Part shown: piece after piece, positions 22,101 to 32,873 of the stretch
Position numbering within the stretch: the stretch's first letter is position 1
Layout of the letters: each line of letters begins with the position of its first letter
Origin: Closterium sp. Naga37s-1
Taxonomy: Eukaryota > Streptophyta > Zygnematophyceae > Desmidiales > Closteriaceae
DNA: 64,000 nt
Reading direction: 5' to 3'
Assembly: GCA_947471745.1 (NCBI GenBank)
Contig: CANJKZ010000505.1
Span: 672,520-736,519, forward strand
Program-made: the position numbers and the translations under genes
The notes under the pieces: model-generated
Database searches by the model: none
The model's input: only the letters and a program-made list of their open reading frames with translations
What the model was told of the DNA's origin: nothing

Positions 22101-23620
22101 TGCACCTTCTTGACTGCATCCAGGGCCCCAGCAGTTGGTGCAGTCTCCTCTCCTCCCGCAGTTGCTTTAGCCGCTGCCGCTGCCTTTGCCGTTGCTGGTG
22201 GTTTCCCCTTCCAAGGGATGATGGGCAGCTGCCACAAGTCCTTGATGCAGCTGCTCTTCTCCTCCAAGTTCCACAGCAGCAACTTCCCAAGCTTTGCACG
22301 GCAGCTGGTTGGGCCGAAGGTAACTTCAGCCTTGCTCTTCTGCAGCCGGCGCACAGAAAGAAGGTTAGCGGACAAACCTTCAACCAACAGCACATTCCCA
22401 AGCCCCACAAGCTCTCCATTGGCTCCCATCACCTTGGCATTCCCAACACCAATCACAGGGAGCAAAGCACCTGAAGCGGCAGCCACAAACTTGATCTTCC
22501 CAGGAGGTTTTACCTCATCAAGCAAATCTGCCCGTGGGGTCATATGACTCGTGCAACCTGAATCGATCACCCAGTGAGTGAGGGGGTGCATCACAACCTT
22601 CCCAACTGAACCCACATCACCCCCACTCCCTTGCACATCCTCAACCATGAGGAACATCCCAGGGTGGGCTTTACCTTGTGCACCATCACCTTGTGCACCT
22701 GAACCTTGCACAGCGCCACCGCGTGCACGTTCACCACTTGGCGGCTTCATGCCTGGAGGGGCCCATCCCTCAGGCCGGCTGAAACACTTGAACCACGGGT
22801 GTCCAGCCTTCTTGCAGTACCAGCACGCACCCTCCATTCGGGTGCTCCCCCTGCCACCAGAGCTCCCATGCCCCTCATTGTAGTCACCTCGGCCTCTCCC
22901 TCTGCCAAAGCCTCTCCCACGGCCTCGGCCTCTCCCTCCCCCTCTTCCTCTGCTGCCTCCTGCAGCTCCATACCCCTCAGCAGTTTTGTTGGCAGCACCA
23001 CCTCCCGTGTGGCGTCTGCGGAAGTCCTCCTGCAGAATCTGCTGCCGTAGCCACTCAGGCGTCCATTTGTCCTGCTGAACGTTGAGGGTGGGGATGAGGT
23101 TGTCCCACGAGTTGTCGAGCACCGAGATGATCTTGGTGCACTGTTGCATCTGCGACACTTCGCTGCCCGCCGCTGCCATCCTCGCATAGGTGTCCTTGAT
23201 CTTGTCAAGGACCGGTTTCACATCATCTCCCGGTTTCATGGAGAGGGCAGCCAACTCCTTCTCCAACACAATTACCATCGGCAGCGTGTTGGGCTGAATC
23301 ACGTCGCGTAGCAGCTTCCATGCCTTCGGTCCGGAATCATCCAACTCCACCAAATCCTTGATGTGCTGGAACATGTCGTTGTTGACCGATTGGAGGATGA
23401 GGTCGTAAAGCACCGCGCTCTTCTCAATCCACCGATCGCGGGCATCTCCTTCCCCCGGCATCTTCTCCTCTCCCATTGCAATTTTCAGCAGCTTGTAGCG
23501 CTTGAAGGCGCTCCGCATCCGCCCGCTCCATTCCTCATAGTTGGAGCCATCCAAAGCTTCGATCTTGGATGGTGGCGGTTCACTCCTCTTCTCAGCTGCA
23601 TCTCCACTCCCTTGATTCAT
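19160..23620 (-). CDS. Copia gag-pol polyprotein
   Basis: Single frame of 1486 residues when started at the ATG at 23620 (ATG AAT CAA). The frame extends 15 bases upstream only through a TTG codon, which I do not accept as a eukaryotic start. Domains in order: gag (about 15-215; the LDGSNYEEWSGRM region resembles the UBN2/DUF4219 type), an RG-rich stretch (about 220-260), a CX2CX4HX4C zinc knuckle at 266-279, an aspartic protease with DSG at 353-355, an integrase with HHCC zinc site H542/H547/C577/C580 and catalytic D607, D671, E707 (D-x35-E), a reverse transcriptase with D1072 and YVDD at 1155-1158, and RNase H with D1338, E1379, D1415, D1463. Two glutamine runs (837-842 and 887-895) separate integrase from reverse transcriptase. 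No stop or frameshift interrupts it. Expected products act in cytoplasmic virus-like particles, reverse transcribe element RNA and integrate the DNA. How gag is made in excess is not visible; there is no frameshift signal. Confidence 0.96.
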   Translation of the reverse strand: MNQGSGDAAEKRSEPPPSKIEALDGSNYEEWSGRMRSAFKRYKLLKIAMGEEKMPGEGDARDRWIEKSAVLYDLILQSVNNDMFQHIKDLVELDDSGPKAWKLLRDVIQPNTLPMVIVLEKELAALSMKPGDDVKPVLDKIKDTYARMAAAGSEVSQMQQCTKIISVLDNSWDNLIPTLNVQQDKWTPEWLRQQILQEDFRRRHTGGGAANKTAEGYGAAGGSRGRGGGRGRGRGRGFGRGRGRGDYNEGHGSSGGRGSTRMEGACWYCKKAGHPWFKCFSRPEGWAPPGMKPPSGERARGGAVQGSGAQGDGAQGKAHPGMFLMVEDVQGSGGDVGSVGKVVMHPLTHWVIDSGCTSHMTPRADLLDEVKPPGKIKFVAAASGALLPVIGVGNAKVMGANGELVGLGNVLLVEGLSANLLSVRRLQKSKAEVTFGPTSCRAKLGKLLLWNLEEKSSCIKDLWQLPIIPWKGKPPATAKAAAAAKATAGGEETAPTAGALDAVKKVQQPQQPHGEVLAGVDATAAWAKASSGSGEADWETWHERLCHVNIPMLQKLVKDGCLKGLEVKGGAKEIGSCPTCLETKFTKFPFSSSTGPAKAPLALVHMDVVGPTRALSLSGSRYFLTIVDDHTRAVWVYPLKTKGEVAAAVLKEWMPRAQRESGHKVKVIRTDNGGEFIGADFEKELKRKGIQHQLTVPYNPQQNGVAERFNRTLQEGARTLLGRAGLPDPFWVTALRQVVVVKNRVLATVGDKQWVPYTKWYGIAPAVNMLRAFGCMVVFHVPKEKRGKLEASGRWGVHLGLAKDHKGWLIWDLTSQQLTVSRDVKFLESLYYKEWKQQQQQQKLPTTPLIVEADEVQRPSRQVEVSVSENEISGVTEDGGEPEVEEQQQQQQQQQPQQQEEQGAPQGAGRTADRPRRDVRPPNRLTYASRGKPKVVRAGSVAEQCDEDEIAHCYWAAVPEPKTLAEALSGPDAEKWKQSVKEEYDSLLENETWELCELPPGKKAISSKLIFRHKYGPDGALTRYKSRLVAKGFQQTKGKDFNELYAPVGKGTTLRVSLAMAAYRGWRVKQMDITTAFLNGIILEELYMLQPEGLDDGSGRVCRLKKAIYGLKQAPRAWYHKLEETLLAGGFKKSECDHSLFLLQEKEQFLMLLVYVDDILLFSESSAMIEHVEEMLEMQFKCSKMGDVKYYLGMHVERDLDKGVLRLHQRKYCEGLAEKYGLQDGGKPATPLPSGFTVEPCAEEEVVGESDRKLFHSMVGALNYAANHTRPDIAFATSRLASVVSRPSHEQLEAAKRLVRYVSATALVGLEYSAVRQRLQRGAADLGKGEMLLTCYTDASFNSVKADGTSIGGYVCLFGGGAVSWRSKKQNEVGQSSCETEYMALHHGAKEVVWLRRLLEEIGVCQKEPTVIFCDNESAVKLAKNACLHGLTKHIRPKWHWVRRLLDKEVRLEIVKTHQQAADILTKRLAESEHWKGMKLAGMSVH
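20923..20966. repeat. CTG-rich microsatellite within the polyprotein
   Basis: Imperfect CTG triplets on the + strand encode the longer glutamine run of the polyprotein on the minus strand. A second, pure run of six CTG triplets at 21095-21112 encodes the shorter glutamine run. Both lie in the linker between integrase and reverse transcriptase, where length changes are likely tolerated. Confidence 0.85.
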
Positions 23621-23842
23621 CTCCTCTGCTCCCAATCAGAGGTTTCAGCTCCCCCTTTTGCTGGTCACAATGTAGATCCACACAATCTTCACAAGTGTCG
23701 GCGCCAACGAAATTTCGGCAGAGTTTCCCCTTAGCGGAAGTCACATCCAACCTCCAGAACTCCACTTAGGCACGCCCACAGGCCATGGTGGGTCTAAGAG
23801 GGTCTTCACACTTCAGTAGACTCCTCATAGGGTCCTTAATCA
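23621..23842 (-). other. Copia 5' leader
   Basis: About 220 bp between primer site and polyprotein start, on the minus strand. It should hold packaging and dimerisation signals, but I recognise none. It includes TTGGCGCC near 23700-23707, an octamer with a GGCGCC palindrome. Confidence 0.6.
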
Positions 23843-23854
23843 GCTCTGATACCA
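23843..23854 (-). other. Primer-binding site of the copia element
   Basis: Minus-strand TGGTATCAGAGC, two bases inside the 5' LTR end, is complementary to the 3' end of plant initiator-Met tRNA. This is the standard primer for plant copia elements. The TRIM at 13.5 kb shares its first 11 bases. Confidence 0.93.
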
Positions 23855-23856
23855 CA

Positions 23857-24725
23857 TGTTATAGATTAAGGACGGAGTCTATGAAGATTAGGGGCTGAAA
23901 TATCTCAAAATCGTCAACTACAATTCTGGACAGAAAAGTCGTCGTCACAAGAAACGTCGTCGACGAAAGGTCCACTGTTAGAATTCTTTCAAACTCGAGT
24001 ATGTTATAGCCCTTGACCGTGGCTATCTTTCCCAATTTGAATAGTATCAGAATATGGAGTATAACTCGAGGTATGAACTTCGGCGCACTAGGGGGTATGC
24101 TGCCATAGAAAACGTAACTCAATCACAATGATCTCACAAGTTCACACAAGAAAGTTAGAGTAGCAATAGAACCAGGTAGGAGGGGATGAGGAGGACGAGA
24201 GGGAAGGTCCCAAGAGAGTCCCCAACCAAGGAAACCCCATGCCATACAATTCCCTTCCCCATAGGCAACCCAACTTTGACCTTTGTCACTATCCCAACCT
24301 CCACAATCCACCTCAACCCAACTTGGCCACACTTGCCAACCTGGTTTGGTTTCTCCCAACCATTTGGCAGCAACTACAGTAGAAAAGACGAATTTCCCAA
24401 CCCCCAAAAGTCTGTACCCCATATTGAGTCAACCCCACAACTTCCCATAGTCACCACAACCAAATATCAAAAGCATACGAACTCCAACGTTCGTAACTTT
24501 CTTGTTCGTGCTCCGATTGAAGCGATACTTGGTTCCTCGGAAAGCTCTTGAGCAGAGGACTCACTTCAGATATCTGCTCAAGCCAAATAACATTCACACA
24601 CACACTCAGAAAAACCAAACCGCACAAAACACAAATTCTTGCACACACTCACAACACGCATGCAACGCACGAACATATGATGGGAGGCAGACAGACGTGA
24701 ATGCGAATGGTAGCATCACTCAACA
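23857..24725 (-). repeat. 5' LTR of the copia element
   Basis: 869 bp, the copy expected to drive minus-strand transcription of the element. It differs from the 3' LTR at three positions, two of which lie within its terminal eight bases next to the primer site. The outer end CAACA is followed by the TTTTG target duplication. Confidence 0.95.
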
Positions 24726-24730
24726 TTTTG
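24726..24730. repeat. Target-site duplication of the copia element, right
   Basis: TTTTG directly after the LTR end CAACA, matching 18229-18233. Confidence 0.93.
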
Positions 24731-26730
24731 CACACGCTAGGCCCTTGTTCTTGCAATTTTGCACACGCTAGGCCCTTTTTCTTGCAATTTTGCACACGCT
24801 AGGCCCTTGTTCTTGCTATTTTGCACTCGCTAGGCCCTTGTTCTTGCAATTTTGCACACGCTAGGCCCTTATTCTTGCAATTTTGCACACGCTAGGCCCT
24901 TGTTCTTGCTATTTTGCACTCGCTAGGCCCTTGTTCTTGCTATTTTGCACACGCTAGGCCCTTGTTCTTGCAATTTTGCACACGCTAGGCCCTTGTTCTT
25001 GCTATTTTGCACACGCTAGGCCCTTGTTCTTGCAATTTTGCACACGCTAAGCCCTTGTTCTTGGTATTTTGCACACGCAAAGCCCTTGTTCTTGCTATTT
25101 TGCACACGCAAAGCCCTTGTTCTTGCTATTTTGCACACGCTAAGCCCTTGTTCTTGCTATTTTGCACACGCTAAGCCCTTGTTCTTGCTATTTTGCACAC
25201 GCTAGGCCCTTGTTCTTGAAATTTTGCACACGCTAGGCCCTTGTTCTTGAAATTTTGCCGGCCCTTGTTCTTGCAATTTTGCACACGCTAGGCCCTTGTT
25301 CTTGAAATTTTGCACACGCTAGGCCCTTGTTCTTTCAATTCTGCACCCGCTGGGCCCTTGTTCTTGCTATTTTGCACACGCTAGGCCCTTGTTCTTGAAA
25401 TTTTGCACACGCTAGGCCCTTGTTCTTGCAATTTTGCACCCGCTAGGCCCTTGTTCTTGCAATTTTGCACTCTCTAGGACCTTGTTCTTGCAATTTTGCA
25501 CACGCTAGGCCCTTGTTCTTGCAATTTTGCACACGCTAGGCCTTGTTTTTGCAATTTTGCACAAGCTAGGCCCTTGATCGGACAATTTTTCACACGCTAG
25601 GCCCTTGTTCTTGAAATTTTGCACACGCTAGGCCCTTGTTCTTGCAATTTTGCACACGCTAGGCCCTTGTTCTTGAATTTTTGCACACGCTAGGCCCTTG
25701 TTCTTGCAATTTTGCACCTGCTAGGCCCTTGTTCTTGCAATTTTGCACTCGCTAGGCCCTTGTTCTTGCAATTTTGCACACTCTAGGCCCTTGTTCTTGC
25801 TATTTTGCACACGCTAGCCCCTTGTTCTTGAAATTTTGCACACGCTAGGCCCTTGTTCTTGAAATTTTGCACACGCTAGGCCCTTGTTCTTGCAATTTTG
25901 CACACGCTAGGCCTTTGTTCTTGAAATTTTGCACACGCTAGGCCCTTGTTCTTGCAATTTTGCACCCGCTAGGCCCTTGTTCTTGCAATTTTGCACTCGC
26001 TAGGCCCTTGATCTTGCAATTTTGCACACGCTAGGCCCTTGTTCTTGCAATTTTGCACACGCTAGGCCCTTGATTTTGCAATTTTGCACATGCTAGGCCC
26101 TTCTTCGGACAATTTTGCACACGCTAGGCCCTTGTTCTTGAAATTTTGCACACGCTAGGCCCTTGTTCTTGCTATTTCGCACACGCTAAGCCCTTGTTCT
26201 TGCAATTTTGCACACGCTAGGCTCTTGTTCTTGCAATATTGCACACGCTAGGCTCTTGTTCTTGCAATTTTGCACACGCTAGGCCCTTGTTCTTGCAATT
26301 TTGCACACGCTAGGCCCTTGTTCTTGCTATTTTGCACACGCTAGCCCCTTGTTCTTGAAATTTTGCACACGCTAGGCCCTTGTTCTTGCAATTTTGCACA
26401 CGCTAGGCCCTTGTTCTTGAATTTTTGCACACGCTAAGCCCTTGTTCTTGCTATTTTGCACACGCTGAGCCCTTGTTCTTGCTATTTTGCACACGCTAAG
26501 CCCTTGTTCTTGCTATTTTGCACACGCTAAGCCCTTGTTCTTGCTATTTTGCACACGCTAGGCCCTTGTTCTTGCAATTTTGCACACGCCAGGCCCTTGT
26601 TCTTGCAATTTTGCACATGCTAGGCCCTTGTTCTAGCAATTTTGTACACGCTAGGCCCTTGTTCTTGAAATTTTGCACACGCTAGGCCCTTGTTCTTACA
26701 ATTTTGCACACGCTAGGCCCTTGTTCTTGC

Positions 26731-29317
26731 GGCCCTTGTTCTTGCAATTTTGCACACGCTAGTCCCTTGTTCTTGAAATTTTGCACACGCTAGGCCCTTT
26801 TTCTTGCAATTTTGCACACGCTAGGCCCTTGTTCTTGCAATTTTGCACTCGCTAGGCCCTTGTTCTTGCAATTTTGCACACGCTAGGCCCTTGTTCTTGC
26901 AATTTTGCACACGCTAGGCCCTTGTTCTTGAAATTTTGCACACACTAGGCCCTTGTTCTTGCAATTTTGCACTCGCTAGGCCGTTGTTCTTGAAATTTTG
27001 CACACGCTAGGCACTTGTTCTTGCAATTTTGCACTCGCTAGTCCCTTGTTCTTGCAATTTTGCACTCGCTAGGCCCTTGTTCTTGCAATTTTGCAGTCGC
27101 TAGTCCCTTGTTCTTGCAATTTTGCACACGCTAAGCCCTTGTTCTTGCTATTTTGCACACGCTAAGCCCTTGTTCTTGCTATTTTGCACACGCTAAGCCC
27201 TTGTTCTTGCTATTTTGCACACGCTAGGCCCTTGTTCTTGCTATTTTGCACACGCTAGGCCCTTGTTCTTGCAATTTTGCACTCGCTAGGCCCTTGTTCT
27301 TGCAATTTTGCACTCGCTAGGCCCTTGTTCTTGCAATTTTGCACACGCTAGGCCCTTGTTCTTGCAATTTTGCACACACTAGGCCCTTGTTCTTGAAATT
27401 TTGCACACGCTAGGCCCTTGTTCTTGCAATTTTGCACTCGCTAGGCCCTTGTTTTTGCACTTTTGCACACGCTAGGCCCTTGTTCTTGAAAATTTACACA
27501 TGCTAGGCCCTTGTTCTTGAAATTTTGCACACGCTAGGCCCTTGTTCTTGCAATTTTGCACACGCTAGGCCCTTGTTCTTGAAATTTTGCACACGCTAGG
27601 CCCTTGTTCTTGCAATTTTGCACCCGCTAGGCCCTTTTTCTTGCAATTTTGCACTCGCTAGGCCCTTGTTCTTGCAATTTTGCACACGCTAGGCCCTTGT
27701 TCTTGCAATTTTGCACACGCTAGGCCTTGTTTTTGCAATTTTGCACATGCTAGGGCCTTGTTCGGACAATTTTGCACACGCTAGGCCCTTGTTCTTGCAA
27801 TTTTGCACACGCTAGGCCCTTGTTCTTGCAATTTTGCACTCGCTAGGCCCTTGTTCTTGCAATTTTGCACTCGCTAGGCCCTTTTTCTTGCAATTTTGCA
27901 CACGCTAGCCCCTTGTTCTTGAAATTTTGCACACGCTAGGCCCTTGTTCTTGCAATTTTGCACACGCTAGGCCCTTGGTCTTGAAATTTTGCACACGCTA
28001 GGCCCTTGTTCTTGCTATTTTGCACACGCTAGGCCCTTGTTCTTGCAATTTTGCACACGCTAGGCTCTTGTTCTTGCAATTTTGCACACGCTAGGCCCTT
28101 GTTCTTGCAATTTTGCACACGCTAGGCCCTTGTTCTTGCTATTTTGCACACGCTAGGCCCTTGTTCTTGAATTTTTGCACACGCTAGGCCCTTGTTCTTG
28201 CAATTTTGCACACGCTAGGCCCTTGTTCTTGCAATTTTGCACACGCTAAGCCCTTGTTCTTGCTATTTTGCACACGCTGAGCCCTTGTTCTTGCTATTTT
28301 GCACACGCTAAGCCCTTGTTCTTGCTATTTTGCACACGCTAAGCCCTTGTTCTTGCTATTTTGCACACGCTAGGCCCTTGTTCTTGCAATTTTGCACACG
28401 CCAGGCCCTTGTTCTTGCAATTTTGCACATGCTAGGCCCTTGTTCTAGCAATTTTGTACACGCTAGGCCCTTGTTCTTGAAATTTTGCACACGCTAGGCC
28501 TTTGTTCTTGAAATTTTGCACACGCTAGGCCCTTGTTCTTGCAATTTTGCACCCGCTAGGCCCTTGTTCTTGCAATTTTGCACTCGCTAGGCCCTTGTTC
28601 TTGCAATTTTGCACACGCTAGGCCCTTGTTCTTGCAATTTTGCACACGCTAGGCCCTTGATTTTGCAAATTTGCACATGCTAGGCCCTTCTTCGGACAAT
28701 TTTGCACACGCTAGGCCCTTGTTCTTGAAATTTTGCACACGCTAGGCCCTTGTTCTTGCTATTTCGCACACGCTAAGCCCTTGTTCTTGCAATTTTGCAC
28801 ACGCTAGGCTCTTGTTCTTGCAATATTGCACACGCTAGGCTCTTGTTCTTGCAATTTCGCACATGCTAGGCCCTTGTTCTTGCAATTTTGCACACGGTAG
28901 GCCCTTGTTCTTGCTATTTTGCACACGCTAGCCCCTTGTTCTTGAAATTTTGCACACGCTAGGCCCTTGTTCTTGCAATTTTGCACACGCTAGGCCCTTG
29001 TTCTTGAATTTTTGCACACGCTAAGCCCTTGTTCTTGCTATTTTGCACACGCTGAGCCCTTGTTCTTGCTATTTTGCACACGCTAAGCCCTTGTTCTTGC
29101 TATTTTGCACACGCTAAGCCCTTGTTCTTGCTATTTTGCACACGCTAGGCCCTTGTTCTTGCAATTTTGCACACGCCAGGCCCTTGTTCTTGCAATTTTG
29201 CACATGCTAGGCCCTTGTTCTAGCAATTTTGTACACGCTAGGCCCTTGTTCTTGAAATTTTGCACACGCTAGGCCCTTGTTCTTACAATTTTGCACACGC
29301 TAGGCCCTTGTTCTTGC
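26731..29317. repeat. Higher-order satellite repeat, long form (2587 bp)
   Basis: Bounded by the truncated unit TTGCGGCCCTTG at 26731 and its next occurrence at 29318. Internal landmarks, such as the GAAAATTTAC unit at 27488, recur exactly 6143 bp away at 33631, in the other long-form copy. Confidence 0.85.
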
Positions 29318-31095
29318 GGCCCTTGTTCTTGCAATTTTGCACACGCTAGTCCCTTGTTCTTGAAATTTTGCACACGCTAGGCCCTTTTTCTTGCAATTTT
29401 GCACACGCTAGGCCCTTGTTCTTGCAATTTTGCACTCGCTAGGTCCTTGTTCTATTTTGCACACGCTAGGCCCTTGTTCTTGCAATTTTGCACACGCTAG
29501 GCCCTTGTTCTTGCAATATTGCACACGCTAGGCTCTTGTTCTTGCAATTTTGCACACGCTAGGCCCTTGTTCTTGCAATTTTGCACTCGCTAGGCCCTTG
29601 TTCTTGCAATTTTGCACTCGCTAGGCCCTTTTTCTTGCAATTTTGCACACGCTAGCCCCTTGTTCTTGAAATTTTGCACACGCTAGGCCCTTGTTCTTGC
29701 AATTTTGCACACGCTAGGCCCTTGGTCTTGAAATTTTGCACACGCTAGGCCCTTGTTCTTGCTATTTCACACACGCTAGGCCCTTGTTCTTGCAATTTTG
29801 CACACGCTAGGCTCTTGTTCTTGCAATATTGCACACGCTAGGCTCTTGTTCTTGCAATTTTGCACACGCTAGGCCCTTGTTCTTGCAATTTTGCACACGC
29901 TAGGCCCTTGTTCTTGCTATTTTGCACACGCTAGGCCCTTGTTCTTGAATTTTTGCACATGCTAGGCCCTTGTTCTTGCAATTTTGCACACGCTAGGCCC
30001 TTGTTCTTGCAATTTTGCACACGCTAAGCCCTTGTTCTTGCTATTTTGCACACGCTGAGCCCTTGTTCTTGCTATTTTGCACACGCTAAGCCCTTGTTCT
30101 TGCTATTTTGCACACGCTAAGCCCTTGTTCTTGCTATTTTGCACACGCTAGGCCCTTGTTCTTGCAATTTTGCACACGCCAGGCCCTTGTTCTTGCAATT
30201 TTGCACATGCTAGGCCCTTGTTCTAGCAATTTTGTACACGCTAGGCCCTTGTTCTTGAAATTTTGCACACGCTAGGCCTTTGTTCTTGAAATTTTGCACA
30301 CGCTAGGCCCTTGTTCTTGCAATTTTGCACCCGCTAGGCCCTTGTTCTTGCAATTTTGCACTCGCTAGGCCCTTGTTCTTGCAATTTTGCACACGCTAGG
30401 CCCTTGTTCTTGCAATTTTGCACACGCTAGGCCCTTGATTTTGCAAATTTGCACATGCTAGGCCCTTCTTCGGACAATTTTGCACACGCTAGGCCCTTGT
30501 TCTTGAAATTTTGCACACGCTAGGCCCTTGTTCTTGCTATTTCGCACATGCTAAGCCCTTGTTCTTGCAATTTTGCACACGCTAGGCTCTTGTTCTTGCA
30601 ATATTGCACACGCTAGGCTCTTGTTCTTGCAATTTCGCACATGCTAGGCCCTTGTTCTTGCAATTTTGCACACGGTAGGCCCTTGTTCTTGCTATTTTGC
30701 ACACGCTAGCCCCTTGTTCTTGAAATTTTGCACACGCTAGGCCCTTGTTCTTGCAATTTTGCACACGCTAGGCCCTTGTTCTTGAATTTTTGCACACGCT
30801 AAGCCCTTGTTCTTGCTATTTTGCACACGCTGAGCCCTTGTTCTTGCTATTTTGCACACGCTAAGCCCTTGTTCTTGCTATTTTGCACACGCTAAGCCCT
30901 TGTTCTTGCTATTTTGCACACGCTAGGCCCTTGTTCTTGCAATTTTGCACACGCCAGGCCCTTGTTCTTGCAATTTTGCACATGCTAGGCCCTTGTTCTA
31001 GCAATTTTGTACACGCTAGGCCCTTGTTCTTGAAATTTTGCACACGCTAGGCCCTTGTTCTTACAATTTTGCACACGCTAGGCCCTTGTTCTTGC
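29318..31095. repeat. Higher-order satellite repeat, short form (1778 bp), copy 1
   Basis: From TTGCGGCCCTTG at 29318 to the next at 31096. The following block has the same length and unit order, and the identical spurious 60-codon frames at 28804, 30582 and 32360 repeat at the same 1778-bp period. Confidence 0.88.
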
Positions 31096-32873
31096 GGCCC
31101 TTGTTCTTGCAATTTTGCACACGCTAGTCCCTTGTTCTTGAAATTTTGCACACGCTAGGCCCTTTTTCTTGCAATTTTGCACACGCTAGGCCCTTGTTCT
31201 TGCAATTTTGCACTCGCTAGGTCCTTGTTCTATTTTGCACACGCTAGGCCCTTGTTCTTGCAATTTTGCACACGCTAGGCCCTTGTTCTTGCAATATTGC
31301 ACACGCTAGGCTCTTGTTCTTGCAATTTTGCACACGCTAGGCCCTTGTTCTTGCAATTTTGCACTCGCTAGGCCCTTGTTCTTGCAATTTTGCACTCGCT
31401 AGGCCCTTTTTCTTGCAATTTTGCACACGCTAGCCCCTTGTTCTTGAAATTTTGCACACGCTAGGCCCTTGTTCTTGCAATTTTGCACACGCTAGGCCCT
31501 TGGTCTTGAAATTTTGCACACGCTAGGCCCTTGTTCTTGCTATTTCACACACGCTAGGCCCTTGTTCTTGCAATTTTGCACACGCTAGGCTCTTGTTCTT
31601 GCAATATTGCACACGCTAGGCTCTTGTTCTTGCAATTTTGCACACGCTAGGCCCTTGTTCTTGCAATTTTGCACACGCTAGGCCCTTGTTCTTGCTATTT
31701 TGCACACGCTAGGCCCTTGTTCTTGAATTTTTGCACACGCTAGGCCCTTGTTCTTGCAATTTTGCACACGCTAGGCCCTTGTTCTTGCAATTTTGCACAC
31801 GCTAAGCCCTTGTTCTTGCTATTTTGCACACGCTGAGCCCTTGTTCTTGCTATTTTGCACACGCTAAGCCCTTGTTCTTGCTATTTTGCACACGCTAAGC
31901 CCTTGTTCTTGCTATTTTGCACACGCTAGGCCCTTGTTCTTGCAATTTTGCACACGCCAGGCCCTTGTTCTTGCAATTTTGCACATGCTAGGCCCTTGTT
32001 CTAGCAATTTTGTACACGCTAGGCCCTTGTTCTTGAAATTTTGCACACGCTAGGCCTTTGTTCTTGAAATTTTGCACACGCTAGGCCCTTGTTCTTGCAA
32101 TTTTGCACCCGCTAGGCCCTTGTTCTTGCAATTTTGCACTCGCTAGGCCCTTGTTCTTGCAATTTTGCACACGCTAGGCCCTTGTTCTTGCAATTTTGCA
32201 CACGCTAGGCCCTTGATTTTGCAAATTTGCACATGCTAGGCCCTTCTTCGGACAATTTTGCACACGCTAGGCCCTTGTTCTTGAAATTTTGCACACGCTA
32301 GGCCCTTGTTCTTGCTATTTCGCACACGCTAAGCCCTTGTTCTTGCAATTTTGCACACGCTAGGCTCTTGTTCTTGCAATATTGCACACGCTAGGCTCTT
32401 GTTCTTGCAATTTCGCACATGCTAGGCCCTTGTTCTTGCAATTTTGCACACGGTAGGCCCTTGTTCTTGCTATTTTGCACACGCTAGCCCCTTGTTCTTG
32501 AAATTTTGCACACGCTAGGCCCTTGTTCTTGCAATTTTGCACACGCTAGGCCCTTGTTCTTGAATTTTTGCACACGCTAAGCCCTTGTTCTTGCTATTTT
32601 GCACACGCTGAGCCCTTGTTCTTGCTATTTTGCACACGCTAAGCCCTTGTTCTTGCTATTTTGCACACGCTAAGCCCTTGTTCTTGCTATTTTGCACACG
32701 CTAGGCCCTTGTTCTTGCAATTTTGCACACGCCAGGCCCTTGTTCTTGCAATTTTGCACATGCTAGGCCCTTGTTCTAGCAATTTTGTACACGCTAGGCC
32801 CTTGTTCTTGAAATTTTGCACACGCTAGGCCCTTGTTCTTACAATTTTGCACACGCTAGGCCCTTGTTCTTGC
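31096..32873. repeat. Higher-order satellite repeat, short form (1778 bp), copy 2
   Basis: Near-identical to 29318-31095, including the shortened units TTGTTCTATTTTGC near 31228 and GTTCTAGCAATTTTG near 30990. Near-identity over 1.8 kb implies a recent duplication. Confidence 0.88.

Larger units (their letters stand above)
18234..24725 (-). mobile_element. Full-length Ty1/copia LTR retrotransposon, 6492 bp
   Basis: Two 869-bp LTRs in constant register (offset 5623 bp) differ at three positions that I found (18239/23862, 18241/23864, 18448/24071), about 99.7% identity. Ends are TGTTA...CAACA, and the flanks are the 5-bp duplication TTTTG. Read on the minus strand, the order is 5' LTR, initiator-Met primer site, leader, a single gag-pol frame, polypurine tract, 3' LTR. 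The order protease, integrase, reverse transcriptase, RNase H defines copia rather than gypsy. It is inserted inside the 31-bp satellite. The intact frame and near-identical LTRs indicate a young and possibly autonomous copy. Confidence 0.97.

Noticed and set aside
19163..22883. Plus-strand frames of up to 275 codons opposite the copia polyprotein
   Set aside because: They overlap one another and lie antisense to an intact conserved coding frame. Their sequences show no recognisable domain and follow from GC-rich complementary codons.
23621..23635. Polyprotein start at the TTG at 23635
   Set aside because: TTG is not a normal eukaryotic start. The in-frame ATG 15 bases downstream at 23620 is the first ATG of the frame and precedes all recognisable gag sequence.
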